This document shows, in pieces, positions 16,683 to 24,584 of a stretch of 64,000 bases of DNA. The notes beneath the pieces were generated by a model. The model saw only the letters and a program-made list of their open reading frames with translations, made no database searches and had not been told where the DNA came from. The DNA is from Actinomadura luzonensis (GTDB lineage Bacteria; Actinomycetota; Actinomycetes; Streptosporangiales; Streptosporangiaceae). The stretch covers positions 1,617,001-1,681,000 of the forward strand of contig NZ_JAKRKC020000001.1 in the NCBI RefSeq assembly GCF_022664455.2, written 5' to 3'. Position 1 is the stretch's first letter, and each line of letters starts with the position of its first letter. The translations under genes were made by a program, and so were the position numbers.

Positions 16683-16859
16683 ATGAATGACCTCGTGCTC
16701 ACCGTTGACGAGGCCGCTGCGCGGCTCCGCGTCAGCCGGTGGACCCTCTACACCCTGATCCGCTCAGACCGACTCCGAAGCTTCAAGGTCGGCCGCCGTC
16801 GCCTCATCGAGGTTGAGGCGCTGAACGAGTGCATCAAGACCCTGGCAGAGGTGGCCTGA
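16683..16859 (+). CDS. xis: Excisionase-type MerR/HTH_17 DNA-binding protein
   Basis: The 58-residue protein has the compact winged HTH of element excisionases: L-T-V-D-E-A-A-A-R-L-R-V-S-R-W-T-L-Y-T-L-I, then a wing with F-K-V-G-R-R-R-L-I. An AGGAGG sits four bases before ATG 16683. Its stop TGA shares one base with the ATG of the integrase gene, so the two were translationally coupled. In family members it bends attachment-site DNA and directs integrase toward excision. It remains intact although its integrase is broken. Confidence 0.85.
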   Translation: MNDLVLTVDEAAARLRVSRWTLYTLIRSDRLRSFKVGRRRLIEVEALNECIKTLAEVA

Positions 16860-18125
16860 TGACGAAGACGACACTCGGCACGCCCGAGGAAGAGCCCAAG
16901 CGCCGCACCGGCCGCATCCGTAAGCGCTCAAACGGTGAGGGAAGCATCTGGTCGCGCAAGGATGGCCGCTACGGCTACGCCGCCTTCGTTCAGACCACGG
17001 CGGGCACCGTCAAGCGCGTCCAGGGCTCCGCCCGTACCCAGGAGGACGCGAGGAAGAAGCTGACCGAGCTTCTCCGCCAGGCCGACGAGGGCATACCCGT
17101 CTCGTCCGAGAATTGGACGCTGGCCGACTTCCTGACGTACTGGCTCAAGCACATCGTCAGCCAGGAGCGGCGCCCCAAGACCTACCAGGGGTACGAGGGC
17201 GTCGTCCGGCTTCACCCCATCCCTGGTCTTGGCAAGAAGGGCCTCGGCAAGCTCAACGCCCAGGACGTCCGCCTCTTCATCAATCGCGTCCGCTCCGAAT
17301 GCCAGTGCTGCCGAAACGGTTGGGATGCTTCCCGCGAGAAGCCGGTGTGCTGAGCTCTGAAGAGCGGACAGTGCTGCGAGTCCCGCCTGTCCACCCGCAT
17401 GGTCCAGTCCATGCACGCGGTCCTGCGGAACGCTCTGGAGTGCGCCGTACGCGAGGAGATCATCGCGCGCAACGTCGCCAAGCTCGTCAAGGTCCCGGTG
17501 CCCAAATCAAGGTCAACCGCGGCCTGACCGTCCCGCAGGCCCGCGCCGTTCTCAAGGCCGCCCGGGACCACCGCCTCTACGCGCTGTACGTCCTGGCGCT
17601 CTGCCTCGGCCTGCGCCGTGGGGAACTCCTCGGGCTCCGCTGGACGGACGTCAACCTTGAGGCCGGCAAGTTGGAAGTGGTCCAAACCCTCCAGCGGGTC
17701 GCGGGCCGCCTCCAGTTCGTCCGTCCCAAGACCTCCGACTCGGAACGGACCGTCCCGCTGCCGCCCTATCTGTGTGGAGGCCCTGAAGGAGCACCGAAGG
17801 AAGCTGTTCGCCGAACGCTCGGACCGCTGGGAGGAGTGGAAAGAACATGGCCTGGTCTTCCCCTCGCGCTGCGGGACCCCGATGGAGCCGGACAACCTAC
17901 GGAGGAGTTGGGGAGCGATCCGCAAAGCCGCCGGCCTCGGAGAGATGAGGTTCCACGACCTCCGCCACACCTGCGTGACGCTCCTGCTAAACCTCGGCGT
18001 CCCGCCCCAGGTCGTCCGGGACATCGTCGGTCACAGCGACATCGAAGTGACCGACGATCTACGCTCACGCATCCCTCGACGACAAGCGCAACGCACTACG
18101 CAAGCTCGGAGATGCCTTGGGCTGA
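16859..18125 (+). pseudogene. int: Tyrosine recombinase (integrase), multiply disrupted
   Basis: A full-length pSAM2/phage-type integrase can be followed across three frames. An N-terminal SAM-like arm (G-E-G-S-I-W-S-R-K-D-G-R-Y-G) is followed by the core-binding domain, the catalytic Arg in C-L-G-L-R-R-G-E-L-L-G-L-R-W, the H-D-L-R-H-T box, G-H-S and the final Y-A-H-A-S tyrosine region. In-frame TGA at 17351-17353 falls where relatives have the second Cys of a CC-A motif. Frameshifts lie near 17507, 17775 and 18055. It ends at TGA 18125. It would have integrated the element into the tRNA-Phe gene 734 bp downstream. Confidence 0.9.
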
Positions 18126-18245
18126 TTCCAAGTTCTGCCTTGCTGGAGGCCGCCGCCCATCAGGGTGGTGGCCTCCCATCGTGCTCCAGCCCATCCCCCT
18201 TGATTGATGTGGAGAGATCGCCGAGCGAGCTGCTTCACTCTCGGT

Positions 18246-18767
18246 ATGGGCCAAGCGCTTGACCTCGTTGTCCGATTTGCCACCACCGGCCGACTCGGAC
18301 CCCTGCACTGCGGCATGCCGTTGCAGAATCTGGAGACCCTGATCGGGCCATTCCACGACCGCATGCACGACTCCAAGCCTCGCCGATGGCGGCCCCGACT
18401 CCATTTCTGGGACGATCTTGAGGTCTTGATCTGCCATGGGCTCGTGATCGATGTCGGAGTACCCCTGTGGCGTGACACAGTTGCCCTGCCCACCGCACTG
18501 TCCGGCTGGGAGCGGCCCATACCTGCCCGGCTCGACATGCTGGAGGTCCTCAGCGCCCTGGACACGGCTGGATGCGAGCGGGAAGAAGCGCCAGACATCG
18601 TCGTAGGCGACGGGGCTCGCGGCATCCGGACTCGTCGGCATGACGTTTGCCTCGTCTTCGCGCCCGAACGCCATTCAAGAGATTCACGTCTGCACAAGAT
18701 CTACAAGTCAGACCCTGAAGCAGATCAGAACGATCATTCGCCCCGGCGAGGACGGGTGACTCAATGA
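18246..18767 (+). CDS. Accessory protein of unknown function next to the integrase end
   Basis: The 173-residue protein starts at ATG 18246. It reads A-L-D-L-V-V-R-F-A-T-T-G-R-L-G-P-L-H-C-G-M near the N-terminus, then L-L/I-G-P-F-H-D and L-H-F-W-D-D-L-E-V-L-I. Relatives with a G-P-L-x-C-G-M signature are scattered through actinomycete accessory regions and are short acidic single-domain proteins. No membrane segment or catalytic motif is visible. As cargo between the integrase and the tRNA it may be an orphan immunity-like gene, but that is inference. The C-terminal 30 residues are charged and possibly non-native. Confidence 0.55.
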   Translation: MGQALDLVVRFATTGRLGPLHCGMPLQNLETLIGPFHDRMHDSKPRRWRPRLHFWDDLEVLICHGLVIDVGVPLWRDTVALPTALSGWERPIPARLDMLEVLSALDTAGCEREEAPDIVVGDGARGIRTRRHDVCLVFAPERHSRDSRLHKIYKSDPEADQNDHSPRRGRVTQ

Positions 18768-18814
18768 AGCGTCGGGGACGTTGCTGTCACGGTTGCTGTC
18801 GCCAGACATCAAAA

Positions 18815-18840
18815 GCCCCGAACGATGATCCGTTCGGGGC
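18815..18840 (-). terminator. Terminator downstream of the tRNA-Glu-Asp-Phe operon
   Basis: GCCCCGAACG-ATGATC-CGTTCGGGGC forms a perfect 10-bp stem. On the minus strand it is followed by TTTTG, so it can end tRNA transcription 19 bp after the tRNA-Phe CCA. T-residues on the plus side (GTTTTTGC) make it possibly bidirectional. It resembles the hairpin at 13013-13039. Confidence 0.85.
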
Positions 18841-18850
18841 GTTTTTGCTG

Positions 18851-18872
18851 TTCGAAGCTGGTGGTCAGGGGC
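18851..18872. repeat. Right attachment repeat (attR) at the tRNA-Phe 3' end
   Basis: TGGTGGTCAGGGGC (18859-18872) is the terminal 14 bp of the tRNA-Phe gene read on the plus strand. It matches 13050-13063 exactly, and the flanking TTCGA at 18851-18855 also matches. The tRNA stays complete at this junction, as element DNA resupplied its 3' end. Confidence 0.7.
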
Positions 18873-18935
18873 AGGGTCGAACTGCCGACCTTCCGCTTTT
18901 CAGGCGGACGCTCGTACCAACTGAGCTACCTGACC
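18859..18935 (-). tRNA. tRNA-Phe (GAA)
   Basis: The acceptor stem GGTCAGG/CCTGACC closes a full cloverleaf. The anticodon loop CTGAAAA on stem TCCGC/GCGGA gives GAA. CCA is encoded at 18861-18859. It is the last gene of the Glu-Asp-Phe cluster common in actinobacteria and the integration target of the element to its left. Confidence 0.95.
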
Positions 18936-18940
18936 CAGAG

Positions 18941-19015
18941 CGGTCCTGACGGGACTTGAACCCGCGACCTCCACCTTGACAGGGTGGCGAGCACTCCAAA
19001 CTGCTCTACAGGACC
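18941..19015 (-). tRNA. tRNA-Asp (GTC)
   Basis: Acceptor stem GGTCCTG/CAGGACC, anticodon loop CTGTCAA giving GTC, and T-loop GTTCAAGTC are all present. CCA is not encoded. It lies five bases upstream of the tRNA-Phe gene. Confidence 0.95.
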
Positions 19016-19117
19016 TTGCTTGCCTTGCGGCGTTTCTTGCTGTTTGCGCTCGCTTAGCTTACCAGCTCTTCGGTGGTCTTCGACCGGCCGTTTCGCTCGT
19101 GCGCCAGGCGCTCGCGG

Positions 19118-19190
19118 TGCCCCCAACGGGATTCGAACCCGTGCCGCCGCCTTGAAAGGGCGGTGTCCTAGGCCGCTAGACGATGGGGGC
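19118..19190 (-). tRNA. tRNA-Glu (TTC)
   Basis: Acceptor stem GCCCCCA/TGGGGGC and anticodon loop CTTTCAA giving TTC are present, with T-loop GTTCGAATC. CCA is not encoded. Its 5' end lies only two bases after the stop codon of the metallophosphoesterase gene on the same strand. Confidence 0.95.
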
Positions 19191-19192
19191 CC

Positions 19193-20752
19193 TTAGGATT
19201 CCCTGTCGCCTTCCGTCGGAGACCTCTGAAGCATAGGGGACGATTGCCCTTGATGCCAAAGTGGCGGTCCGGCGTCGGGTGACGCGGAGCCGGTGACCAT
19301 CCCCGTTGGCGACGGGGCGTTCGACGGCTCCGGAGAAATCATACGTTGTGGGTCGGGCTCCACGTGACGTTGGATGTACACGGATTGCTCGCCGAGCCCG
19401 CCGAGCGTGATGTCGTCCCAGGCCCGGAGGCGGCGGGTCTCCTTGTCGAAGTACAGGACCGAGGCCTGGACGGGCGTGGGCTGGGCGTGTTCGAGGGCGC
19501 GCAGGCCGGCTCCGCCGGTGGAGCCCTGCACCAGCATGCGGGTGCCGGTCGGCAGCAGGGTGGTGCTGCGCTCGTGGGTGTGGCCGGCCAGGATCATCGG
19601 GGCGGCGCCGGTGAAGCCCTGGCCGACGACCGGGTCGTGGACGGCGATCAGGTCGGGCGCGCGGACGTTGCCCAGGTGGGAGCGGGCGAACTGCTGGAGG
19701 GCGGCCGGGTCGGAGTCCACGGTGACCGACTTGTCCGGTGTGAAGCGGGGGTCGCCGAGGCCGTAGACGGTCAGGCCGGCGACCTTCTCCGCCCGGTCGT
19801 CGAGGACGATCGCGTTCTTCTGCTTCTCGACGGCCTTCTGCGTGGTCATGGAGTCGTGGTTGCCCCTGACGTACACGTACGGGACGTCGAGGCGGCTGAT
19901 CTCGTCCACGAACTTGTTCTCCGGCTTGGTGCCGTGGTCGGAGATGTCGCCGGTGTCGATGATCACGTCGACCTTGAACTGGTCCTTGAGCGAGCGGATG
20001 ACGTTCCAGGCGATGGGGTTGAGGTGGATGTCGGAGATGTGGAGCACCCGGATGGACTTCGGGTCGGCGTCGTACAGGGGCAGCGTCGAGACCGTGTCGT
20101 AGAGCTTGGAGACGTTCGTGACGAGTTTGGTGAGCTGCGACCGGTACGACTCGAACCGCGTCACGATCGACTCCGCGCTGCCCACCAGGGACGGCGCGGC
20201 GGCCACCAGGCCGGAGTAGCGCGGCTCCATGAGCGAGCTGGCGCGGAAGGTGGTGATCGCGAGCACGCCCGTGCCGGCGAGGGCCACCGAGGCCGCCAGG
20301 AGGCCCGTGAGGGCCACGCGCGGGCGCCTGAAGACCAGCAGGGCCGCGACGAGCGCCCCCGCCCCCGCGCACAGCAGCGAGCGGACGGCGAGCGCCCGCA
20401 CGCCCGCCATCAGGTCCTCCTCGATGACCTGGGGCAGCCGGTCGGCCAGGCGCGGGTCCTCGATGAAGGCCTTGGCGCGTTCCTGGTCGATGTTCTCGAG
20501 GGTGATGCGCAGCCGCAGCGGGGCGTCGTGGGTGCGGAAGGTGAGCGTGCCGAGGGGGCTGGCGTCCACGACGGTCTCGCCGTTCCAGGCCGGCCTCAGG
20601 GACATCGCGGTCTCGACCGGGCCCACCTGGGCGCGTACGGCGCCGCTGAGGAAGATGCCGAGCCACGCCCCCACGGCGGCCACGACGAGCACGGCTGCCA
20701 CGCGCGAAGCCCGCGAACGGATGATGACTTTTACGGTATTAGCGAACTTCAT
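19193..20752 (-). CDS. Membrane-anchored metallophosphoesterase
   Basis: The 519-residue protein has an N-terminal TM helix (about residues 17-40) and two more hydrophobic helices near residues 120-180. A calcineurin-like phosphoesterase domain follows, with complete metal motifs: L-H-I-S-D-I-H-L, D-T-G-D-I-S-D-H, R-G-N-H-D, A-V-H-D-P and A-G-H-T-H-E. The C-terminal tail is Pro/Ser-rich and low complexity. The domain probably faces the outside or periplasm-like space; its substrate is unknown. Start ATG 20752 is followed by the basic pre-TM region. The stop is two bases from tRNA-Glu, so readthrough into the tRNA operon is possible. Confidence 0.85.
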   Translation of the reverse strand: MKFANTVKVIIRSRASRVAAVLVVAAVGAWLGIFLSGAVRAQVGPVETAMSLRPAWNGETVVDASPLGTLTFRTHDAPLRLRITLENIDQERAKAFIEDPRLADRLPQVIEEDLMAGVRALAVRSLLCAGAGALVAALLVFRRPRVALTGLLAASVALAGTGVLAITTFRASSLMEPRYSGLVAAAPSLVGSAESIVTRFESYRSQLTKLVTNVSKLYDTVSTLPLYDADPKSIRVLHISDIHLNPIAWNVIRSLKDQFKVDVIIDTGDISDHGTKPENKFVDEISRLDVPYVYVRGNHDSMTTQKAVEKQKNAIVLDDRAEKVAGLTVYGLGDPRFTPDKSVTVDSDPAALQQFARSHLGNVRAPDLIAVHDPVVGQGFTGAAPMILAGHTHERSTTLLPTGTRMLVQGSTGGAGLRALEHAQPTPVQASVLYFDKETRRLRAWDDITLGGLGEQSVYIQRHVEPDPQRMISPEPSNAPSPTGMVTGSASPDAGPPLWHQGQSSPMLQRSPTEGDRES

Positions 20753-20785
20753 GCCGTTTCTTGCATAGCTGGCCGTCGGGGCAGA

Positions 20786-21136
20786 ATGGCAGGTGTGATC
20801 GAGGTATCGCGGGAGAAGTTCGAGGCACTCGTGTCCGAGGCGCTGGACACGATCCCCGCCGATCTCGCGTCCGCCATGAGCAACGTCGTCGTGGTCGTCG
20901 TCGATGATCCGCCGGAGCCCCACCTGCTCGGCCTGTACACCGGTGTCCCCCTCACCGAACGCGGCGACTGGTACTCAGGAGTTCTGCCCGACCGGATCGA
21001 GATCTACCGCAATCCGATATGCGAGATATGCGATACGGAGGAGGACGTCGTGGACGAAGTGCGCATCACGGTCGTCCACGAGGTCGGGCACCACTTCGGC
21101 ATCTCCGACGAACGCCTGCACGAGCTCGGCTGGTAA
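20786..21136 (+). CDS. Small zincin-type metallopeptidase family protein
   Basis: The 116-residue protein has the compact actinobacterial metallopeptidase layout. It has F-E-A-L-V-S-E-A-L-D-T-I-P near the N-terminus, L-L-G-L-Y-T-G-V-P-L-T-E-R, then V-R-I-T-V-V-H-E-V-G-H-H-F-G-I-S-D, where HEVGH is the HExxH zinc and catalytic site. It ends H-E-L-G-W. Cellular substrates are unknown. ATG 20786 is taken as the start; homologues beginning near I-E-V suggest GTG 20795 may be the real one. It diverges from the phosphoesterase with only 33 bp between the two starts. Confidence 0.85.
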   Translation: MAGVIEVSREKFEALVSEALDTIPADLASAMSNVVVVVVDDPPEPHLLGLYTGVPLTERGDWYSGVLPDRIEIYRNPICEICDTEEDVVDEVRITVVHEVGHHFGISDERLHELGW

Positions 21137-21250
21137 CCCTTTGCTTTTGGTTGGCTGCTATGGGTTGCGGCCCGCCCCGCCCTTCGGGCACCTTAGGTGA
21201 CATAGCGAGCACGCAAAGCGAGCGTCGAAAGTCAGGCACAGCGGAGTCCA

Positions 21251-22570
21251 ATGGGGGCCATGCGGGCGCGACGGCCGCCGGGACGTCATCGACGTGCCGA
21301 CGCCGCCGCGGAAGGACAGCGAGCCACATACCGGGAAGTCATCGCCATCAGGGAGTTCCGGGCCCTGTGGTACGGCCAGGGCCTCTCCCTCCTCGGCGAC
21401 CAGCTCGCGCAGGTGGCGCTCGCCGTGCTGGTCTACGACCGCACCCGGTCCGCGCTGGCCACGGCCGCCGTGTACGCGCTCACGTACCTGCCGTCGATCG
21501 TCGGCGGCCCGCTGCTGGCCGGGCTGGCCGACCGCTTCGCCCGCCGCGGCGTGATGCTGGCCTGCGACCTCCTCCGGTTCGTGCTGGTGGCGGCCATGGC
21601 GCTGCCGGTCACGCCGTTCTGGGCGTTGTGCGTGCTGGTGTTCCTCGTCGTGCTGCTGAGCGCGCCGTTCTCCGCGGCGCGGGCGGCGCTGCTGCCCGAG
21701 GTGCTCGACGGCGACGCGTACGTGATCGGCTCGGCCCTGCAGAACATGACCAACCAGGCGGGGCAGATGCTCGGCTTCGCGGCGGGCGGCGCGGTGATCG
21801 CCGCGATGGGGCCGTACCGGGCGCTGGCCGTCGACGCCGCGACGTTCCTCGCCTCGGCGCTCATCCTGGTCTCCGGGGTGCGCCGCCGCCCCGCGCCGTG
21901 CCCCGACGACGGCTCCAGGCCGTCCATGTGGACCATGGCCAGGGCCGGAGCCCGGCTCGTCTTCGGCTCGCGCAAGCTGCGGACGCTGGTGTTGTTCGCC
22001 TGGTTGTGCGGCTTCTACGTACTGCCCGAGGGCATCGCCGCGCCCTACGCGGCCCGGCTCGCCATCGGCGCGGACGCGGGCGCGCTGCCGGTTCCGGTGA
22101 TCACCGGGTTGCTGATGGCCGCCATGCCGGCCGGAACGGTGATAGGTGCGTTCCTGTTCAGTAAGTTCGTCGCGCCGGCGAGGCGACTGCGGTTCATGGG
22201 GTGGCTCGCCATGCTGAGCTGCGCGCCGCTGATCGTCACGGCGTTGCGGCCGCCGCTGGCCGTCGTGCTGGCGGCGTGGGTCCTGTCAGGGGTCGGCGGG
22301 GCTTACCAGCTCGCGGCCAATGCCGCATTCGTGCAGGCGGTGCCCGCCGAGCGCCGCGCCCAGGCGTTCGGGATCGTGCAGTCCGGGCTCATGGCCGCCC
22401 AGGGGATCGGCATCCTCGTCGGCGGCTTCGCGGCGGAGAGACTCGGTCCTGAGCCGGTGGTCGCGCTGTCCGGCATCGCCGGGGTCGTCTGCGCGGCCGT
22501 GCTGGCCATGCTCTGGACCGAGTCCCGGGGTGACAAGACCTCTCGGGTGCGGGCCGAGGCCGCCGCTTGA
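21251..22570 (+). CDS. MFS transporter
   Basis: The 439-residue protein has about 12 membrane helices. It has an Arg-rich N-terminal tail, the F-R-A-L-W-Y-G-Q segment that opens many actinobacterial MFS permeases, and a motif A-like G-G-P-L-L-A-G-L-A-D-R-F-A-R-R between TM2 and TM3. A long cytoplasmic loop follows TM6 near residue 210. It is probably a drug or metabolite efflux protein; nothing in the neighbourhood defines the substrate. It ends directly against the convergent PspC gene with no spacer. Confidence 0.85.
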   Translation: MGAMRARRPPGRHRRADAAAEGQRATYREVIAIREFRALWYGQGLSLLGDQLAQVALAVLVYDRTRSALATAAVYALTYLPSIVGGPLLAGLADRFARRGVMLACDLLRFVLVAAMALPVTPFWALCVLVFLVVLLSAPFSAARAALLPEVLDGDAYVIGSALQNMTNQAGQMLGFAAGGAVIAAMGPYRALAVDAATFLASALILVSGVRRRPAPCPDDGSRPSMWTMARAGARLVFGSRKLRTLVLFAWLCGFYVLPEGIAAPYAARLAIGADAGALPVPVITGLLMAAMPAGTVIGAFLFSKFVAPARRLRFMGWLAMLSCAPLIVTALRPPLAVVLAAWVLSGVGGAYQLAANAAFVQAVPAERRAQAFGIVQSGLMAAQGIGILVGGFAAERLGPEPVVALSGIAGVVCAAVLAMLWTESRGDKTSRVRAEAAA

Positions 22571-22894
22571 TCACGGCTGCGGCTTGTGCTCGCCGGTCGT
22601 CCAGTCGGTGCCGCCGCCGTTGCGGTTCTGCTGCTTGCTGATGAGGTCCTGGACGATGGAGGTGTCGCTGGTCTCGTCCGGCATGAGGAGCCAGCCGATC
22701 GCGTAGACGCCGACGCCGAGGCCGCCGAACAGGGTGACGACCGCCAGGGCGATCCTGATGAGGTTGGGGTCGACGCCCACGTACTCGCCGATGCCGGAGC
22801 AGACGCCCGCGACGATGCGGCCCTTCTCCGTCCTGCGGAGCTTCTTGACGGGGGTCTTGGGGGACTCGCTGCCGTACTCGTGGTATTCGCTCAT
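22571..22894 (-). CDS. PspC domain membrane protein
   Basis: The 107-residue protein contains a PspC domain at about residues 18-75: K-L-R-R-T-E-K-G-R-I-V-A-G-V-C-S-G-I-G-E-Y, then D-P-N-L-I-R-I and one strongly hydrophobic helix ending Y-A-I-G-W-L-L-M-P. The C-terminal tail is hydrophilic (N/Q/G-rich). PspC proteins take part in envelope-stress signalling. No other psp genes lie nearby. Confidence 0.9.
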   Translation of the reverse strand: MSEYHEYGSESPKTPVKKLRRTEKGRIVAGVCSGIGEYVGVDPNLIRIALAVVTLFGGLGVGVYAIGWLLMPDETSDTSIVQDLISKQQNRNGGGTDWTTGEHKPQP

Positions 22895-23008
22895 GTCTCA
22901 AGACTGCCCCCGGGCCCGGTGTTAGCACATCAGGTTTCCCCCTGGTACAACCCTGGTAGCCCCCTAAGCCCGCATCCTGTCCGACTGTCCGACGGAGGGA
23001 CCACCGCC

Positions 23009-24163
23009 ATGGACGACCTGCTGCGCCTCGACGAACGACTCGACGCCGACCAGCGGCTCATCCGCGACACGGTCAGGTCGTTCGTGGCCGACCGGGTGCT
23101 GCCGCACGTCGGCGACTGGTTCGAGGAGGCCACGTTCCCGGCGCGCGAGCTCGCGCCCGAGCTGGGCGCGCTCGGGCTGCTCGGCATGCACCTGCAGGGG
23201 TACGGGTGCGCCGGGACGGACGCCGTCTCGTACGGGGTGGCCTGCCGCGAGCTGGAGGCCGGCGACTCGGGGCTGCGTTCGTTCGTGTCCGTCCAGGGAT
23301 CGCTGGCGATGTTCCCCATCTGGCGGTACGGCTCCGACGAGCAGAAACAGGAGTGGCTGCCCCGCATGTCCGCCGGCGAGGCGATCGGCTGCTTCGGGCT
23401 CACCGAGCCGGACCACGGGTCCGATCCGGCGAGCATGCGGACGTACGCGAAGAAGGACGGCTCCGACTGGATACTCAACGGCTCCAAGATGTGGATCACG
23501 AACGGCTCGATCGCCGACGTCGCGGTCGTGTGGGCGCAGACGGACGAGGGCGTCCGCGGCTTCGTCGTCCCCACCTCCACGCCCGGCTTCTCCGCCCCTG
23601 AGATCCACAAGAAGCTGTCCCTGAGGGCGTCGGTCACCTCGTCCCTCTACTTCGACGACGTACGCCTGCCCGCCTCGGCCGCGCTGCCCGGCGTCACCGG
23701 CCTCAAGGGGCCGCTGTCGTGCCTGTCCGAGGCCCGCTTCGGCATCGTGTGGGGCGTGACCGGGGCGGCGCGCGCCTGCCTGGAGGCCGCCGTCGACTAC
23801 GCCAGGACCCGCGTCCAGTTCGACAAGCCGATCGGGGCGTTCCAGCTCACCCAGGAGAAGCTCGCCTGGATGTACGTCGGCCTCGCCCAGGCCCAGCTCA
23901 CCGCCCTCCACCTGGGCTCGCTCAAGGACGCGGGCGACCTGACGCCCCGGCAGATCAGCTTCGGCAAGCTCGCCAACGTCCGGGCCGCGCTCGACATCGC
24001 CCGCCAGGCCCGCTCGATCCTGGGCGGGAACGGGATCACGCTGGAGTACCCTGTGATCAGGCACATGAACAACCTGGAGAGTGTGCTGACGTACGAGGGG
24101 ACTCAGGAGATACACACGCTGGTGCTGGGGGAAGCGCTCACCGGCCTGTCCGCCTACCGGTGA
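23009..24163 (+). CDS. gcdH: Acyl-CoA dehydrogenase, glutaryl-CoA dehydrogenase type
   Basis: The 384-residue flavoenzyme has the family signatures C-F-G-L-T-E-P-D-H-G-S-D-P, W-I-L-N-G-S-K-M-W-I-T-N-G, R-V-Q-F-D-K-P-I-G-A-F-Q and the catalytic Glu in L-T-Y-E-G-T-Q-E-I-H. The F-G-L-T-E-P-D-H-G-S-D motif and overall length match glutaryl-CoA dehydrogenases, which oxidise and decarboxylate glutaryl-CoA to crotonyl-CoA in lysine and tryptophan breakdown. Start ATG 23009 has GGAGGGA upstream. It stands alone, 115 bp from the divergent PspC gene. Substrate identity is by family resemblance. Confidence 0.85.
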   Translation: MDDLLRLDERLDADQRLIRDTVRSFVADRVLPHVGDWFEEATFPARELAPELGALGLLGMHLQGYGCAGTDAVSYGVACRELEAGDSGLRSFVSVQGSLAMFPIWRYGSDEQKQEWLPRMSAGEAIGCFGLTEPDHGSDPASMRTYAKKDGSDWILNGSKMWITNGSIADVAVVWAQTDEGVRGFVVPTSTPGFSAPEIHKKLSLRASVTSSLYFDDVRLPASAALPGVTGLKGPLSCLSEARFGIVWGVTGAARACLEAAVDYARTRVQFDKPIGAFQLTQEKLAWMYVGLAQAQLTALHLGSLKDAGDLTPRQISFGKLANVRAALDIARQARSILGGNGITLEYPVIRHMNNLESVLTYEGTQEIHTLVLGEALTGLSAYR

Positions 24164-24280
24164 CCCTCGCGCGGCGTGGCACGGGGGCGGTTCGAGCGGA
24201 TGTGGGGTACCGGTGTTGATTTGACCGGTGCTGTAGCCGTCGCGAGCGGGGCGGTAGTCTCTGTACCCTTGCTGTTGCTA

Positions 24281-24356
24281 GGGGCGTTAGCTCAATTGGC
24301 AGAGCTGCGGACTTTTAATCCGTAGGTTCCGGGTTCGAGCCCCGGGCGCCCTACCA
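24281..24356 (+). tRNA. tRNA-Lys (TTT)
   Basis: A full cloverleaf is present: anticodon loop CTTTTAA on GCGGA/TCCGT gives TTT, T-loop TTCGAGC, and CCA encoded at 24354-24356. The acceptor stem contains two G-U pairs. A decayed integrase begins 230 bp downstream, making this the likely integration target of a second mobile element. Confidence 0.95.
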
Positions 24357-24584
24357 CTCCTTAAGTGCAGGCCGAAAGCGCTTTCTTCGAGGTGGCGACA
24401 CGACCTGGCGGGATCGTCTCGAAGATCATGTTCCCGCATCTCAGCACGCAACGGTGAAAAGTCCGTTCGTTGATGCGAGTCGTGACCGTCTGTGCAAGCT
24501 GCTTCCTTCACCATGCGTCCCTGGACCGTCAGGGGGAGTTGTGGCGCGGATCATCGAACGCATGGCCAGGAACGGCGTGAGATC

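Larger units (their letters stand above)
13042..18872. mobile_element. Decayed 5.8-kb integrated element in the 3' end of tRNA-Phe
   Basis: The element is bounded by direct repeats of the tRNA-Phe 3' end. Its integrase end faces the intact tRNA, as in pSAM2-like actinomycete integrative elements. It contains IS481 and IS21 remnants, an intact Xis-like gene, a multiply broken tyrosine integrase, and accessory genes of lower GC than the flanks, most clearly between about 15.6 and 16.5 kb. No intact replication or transfer genes remain, so it cannot move on its own integrase. Outer boundaries are inferred from the repeats. Confidence 0.7.

Noticed and set aside
17351..17353. TGA in the integrase as a selenocysteine or recoding site
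   Set aside because: No SECIS-like element can be claimed, and the same gene has three frameshifts, so ordinary pseudogenisation explains it.
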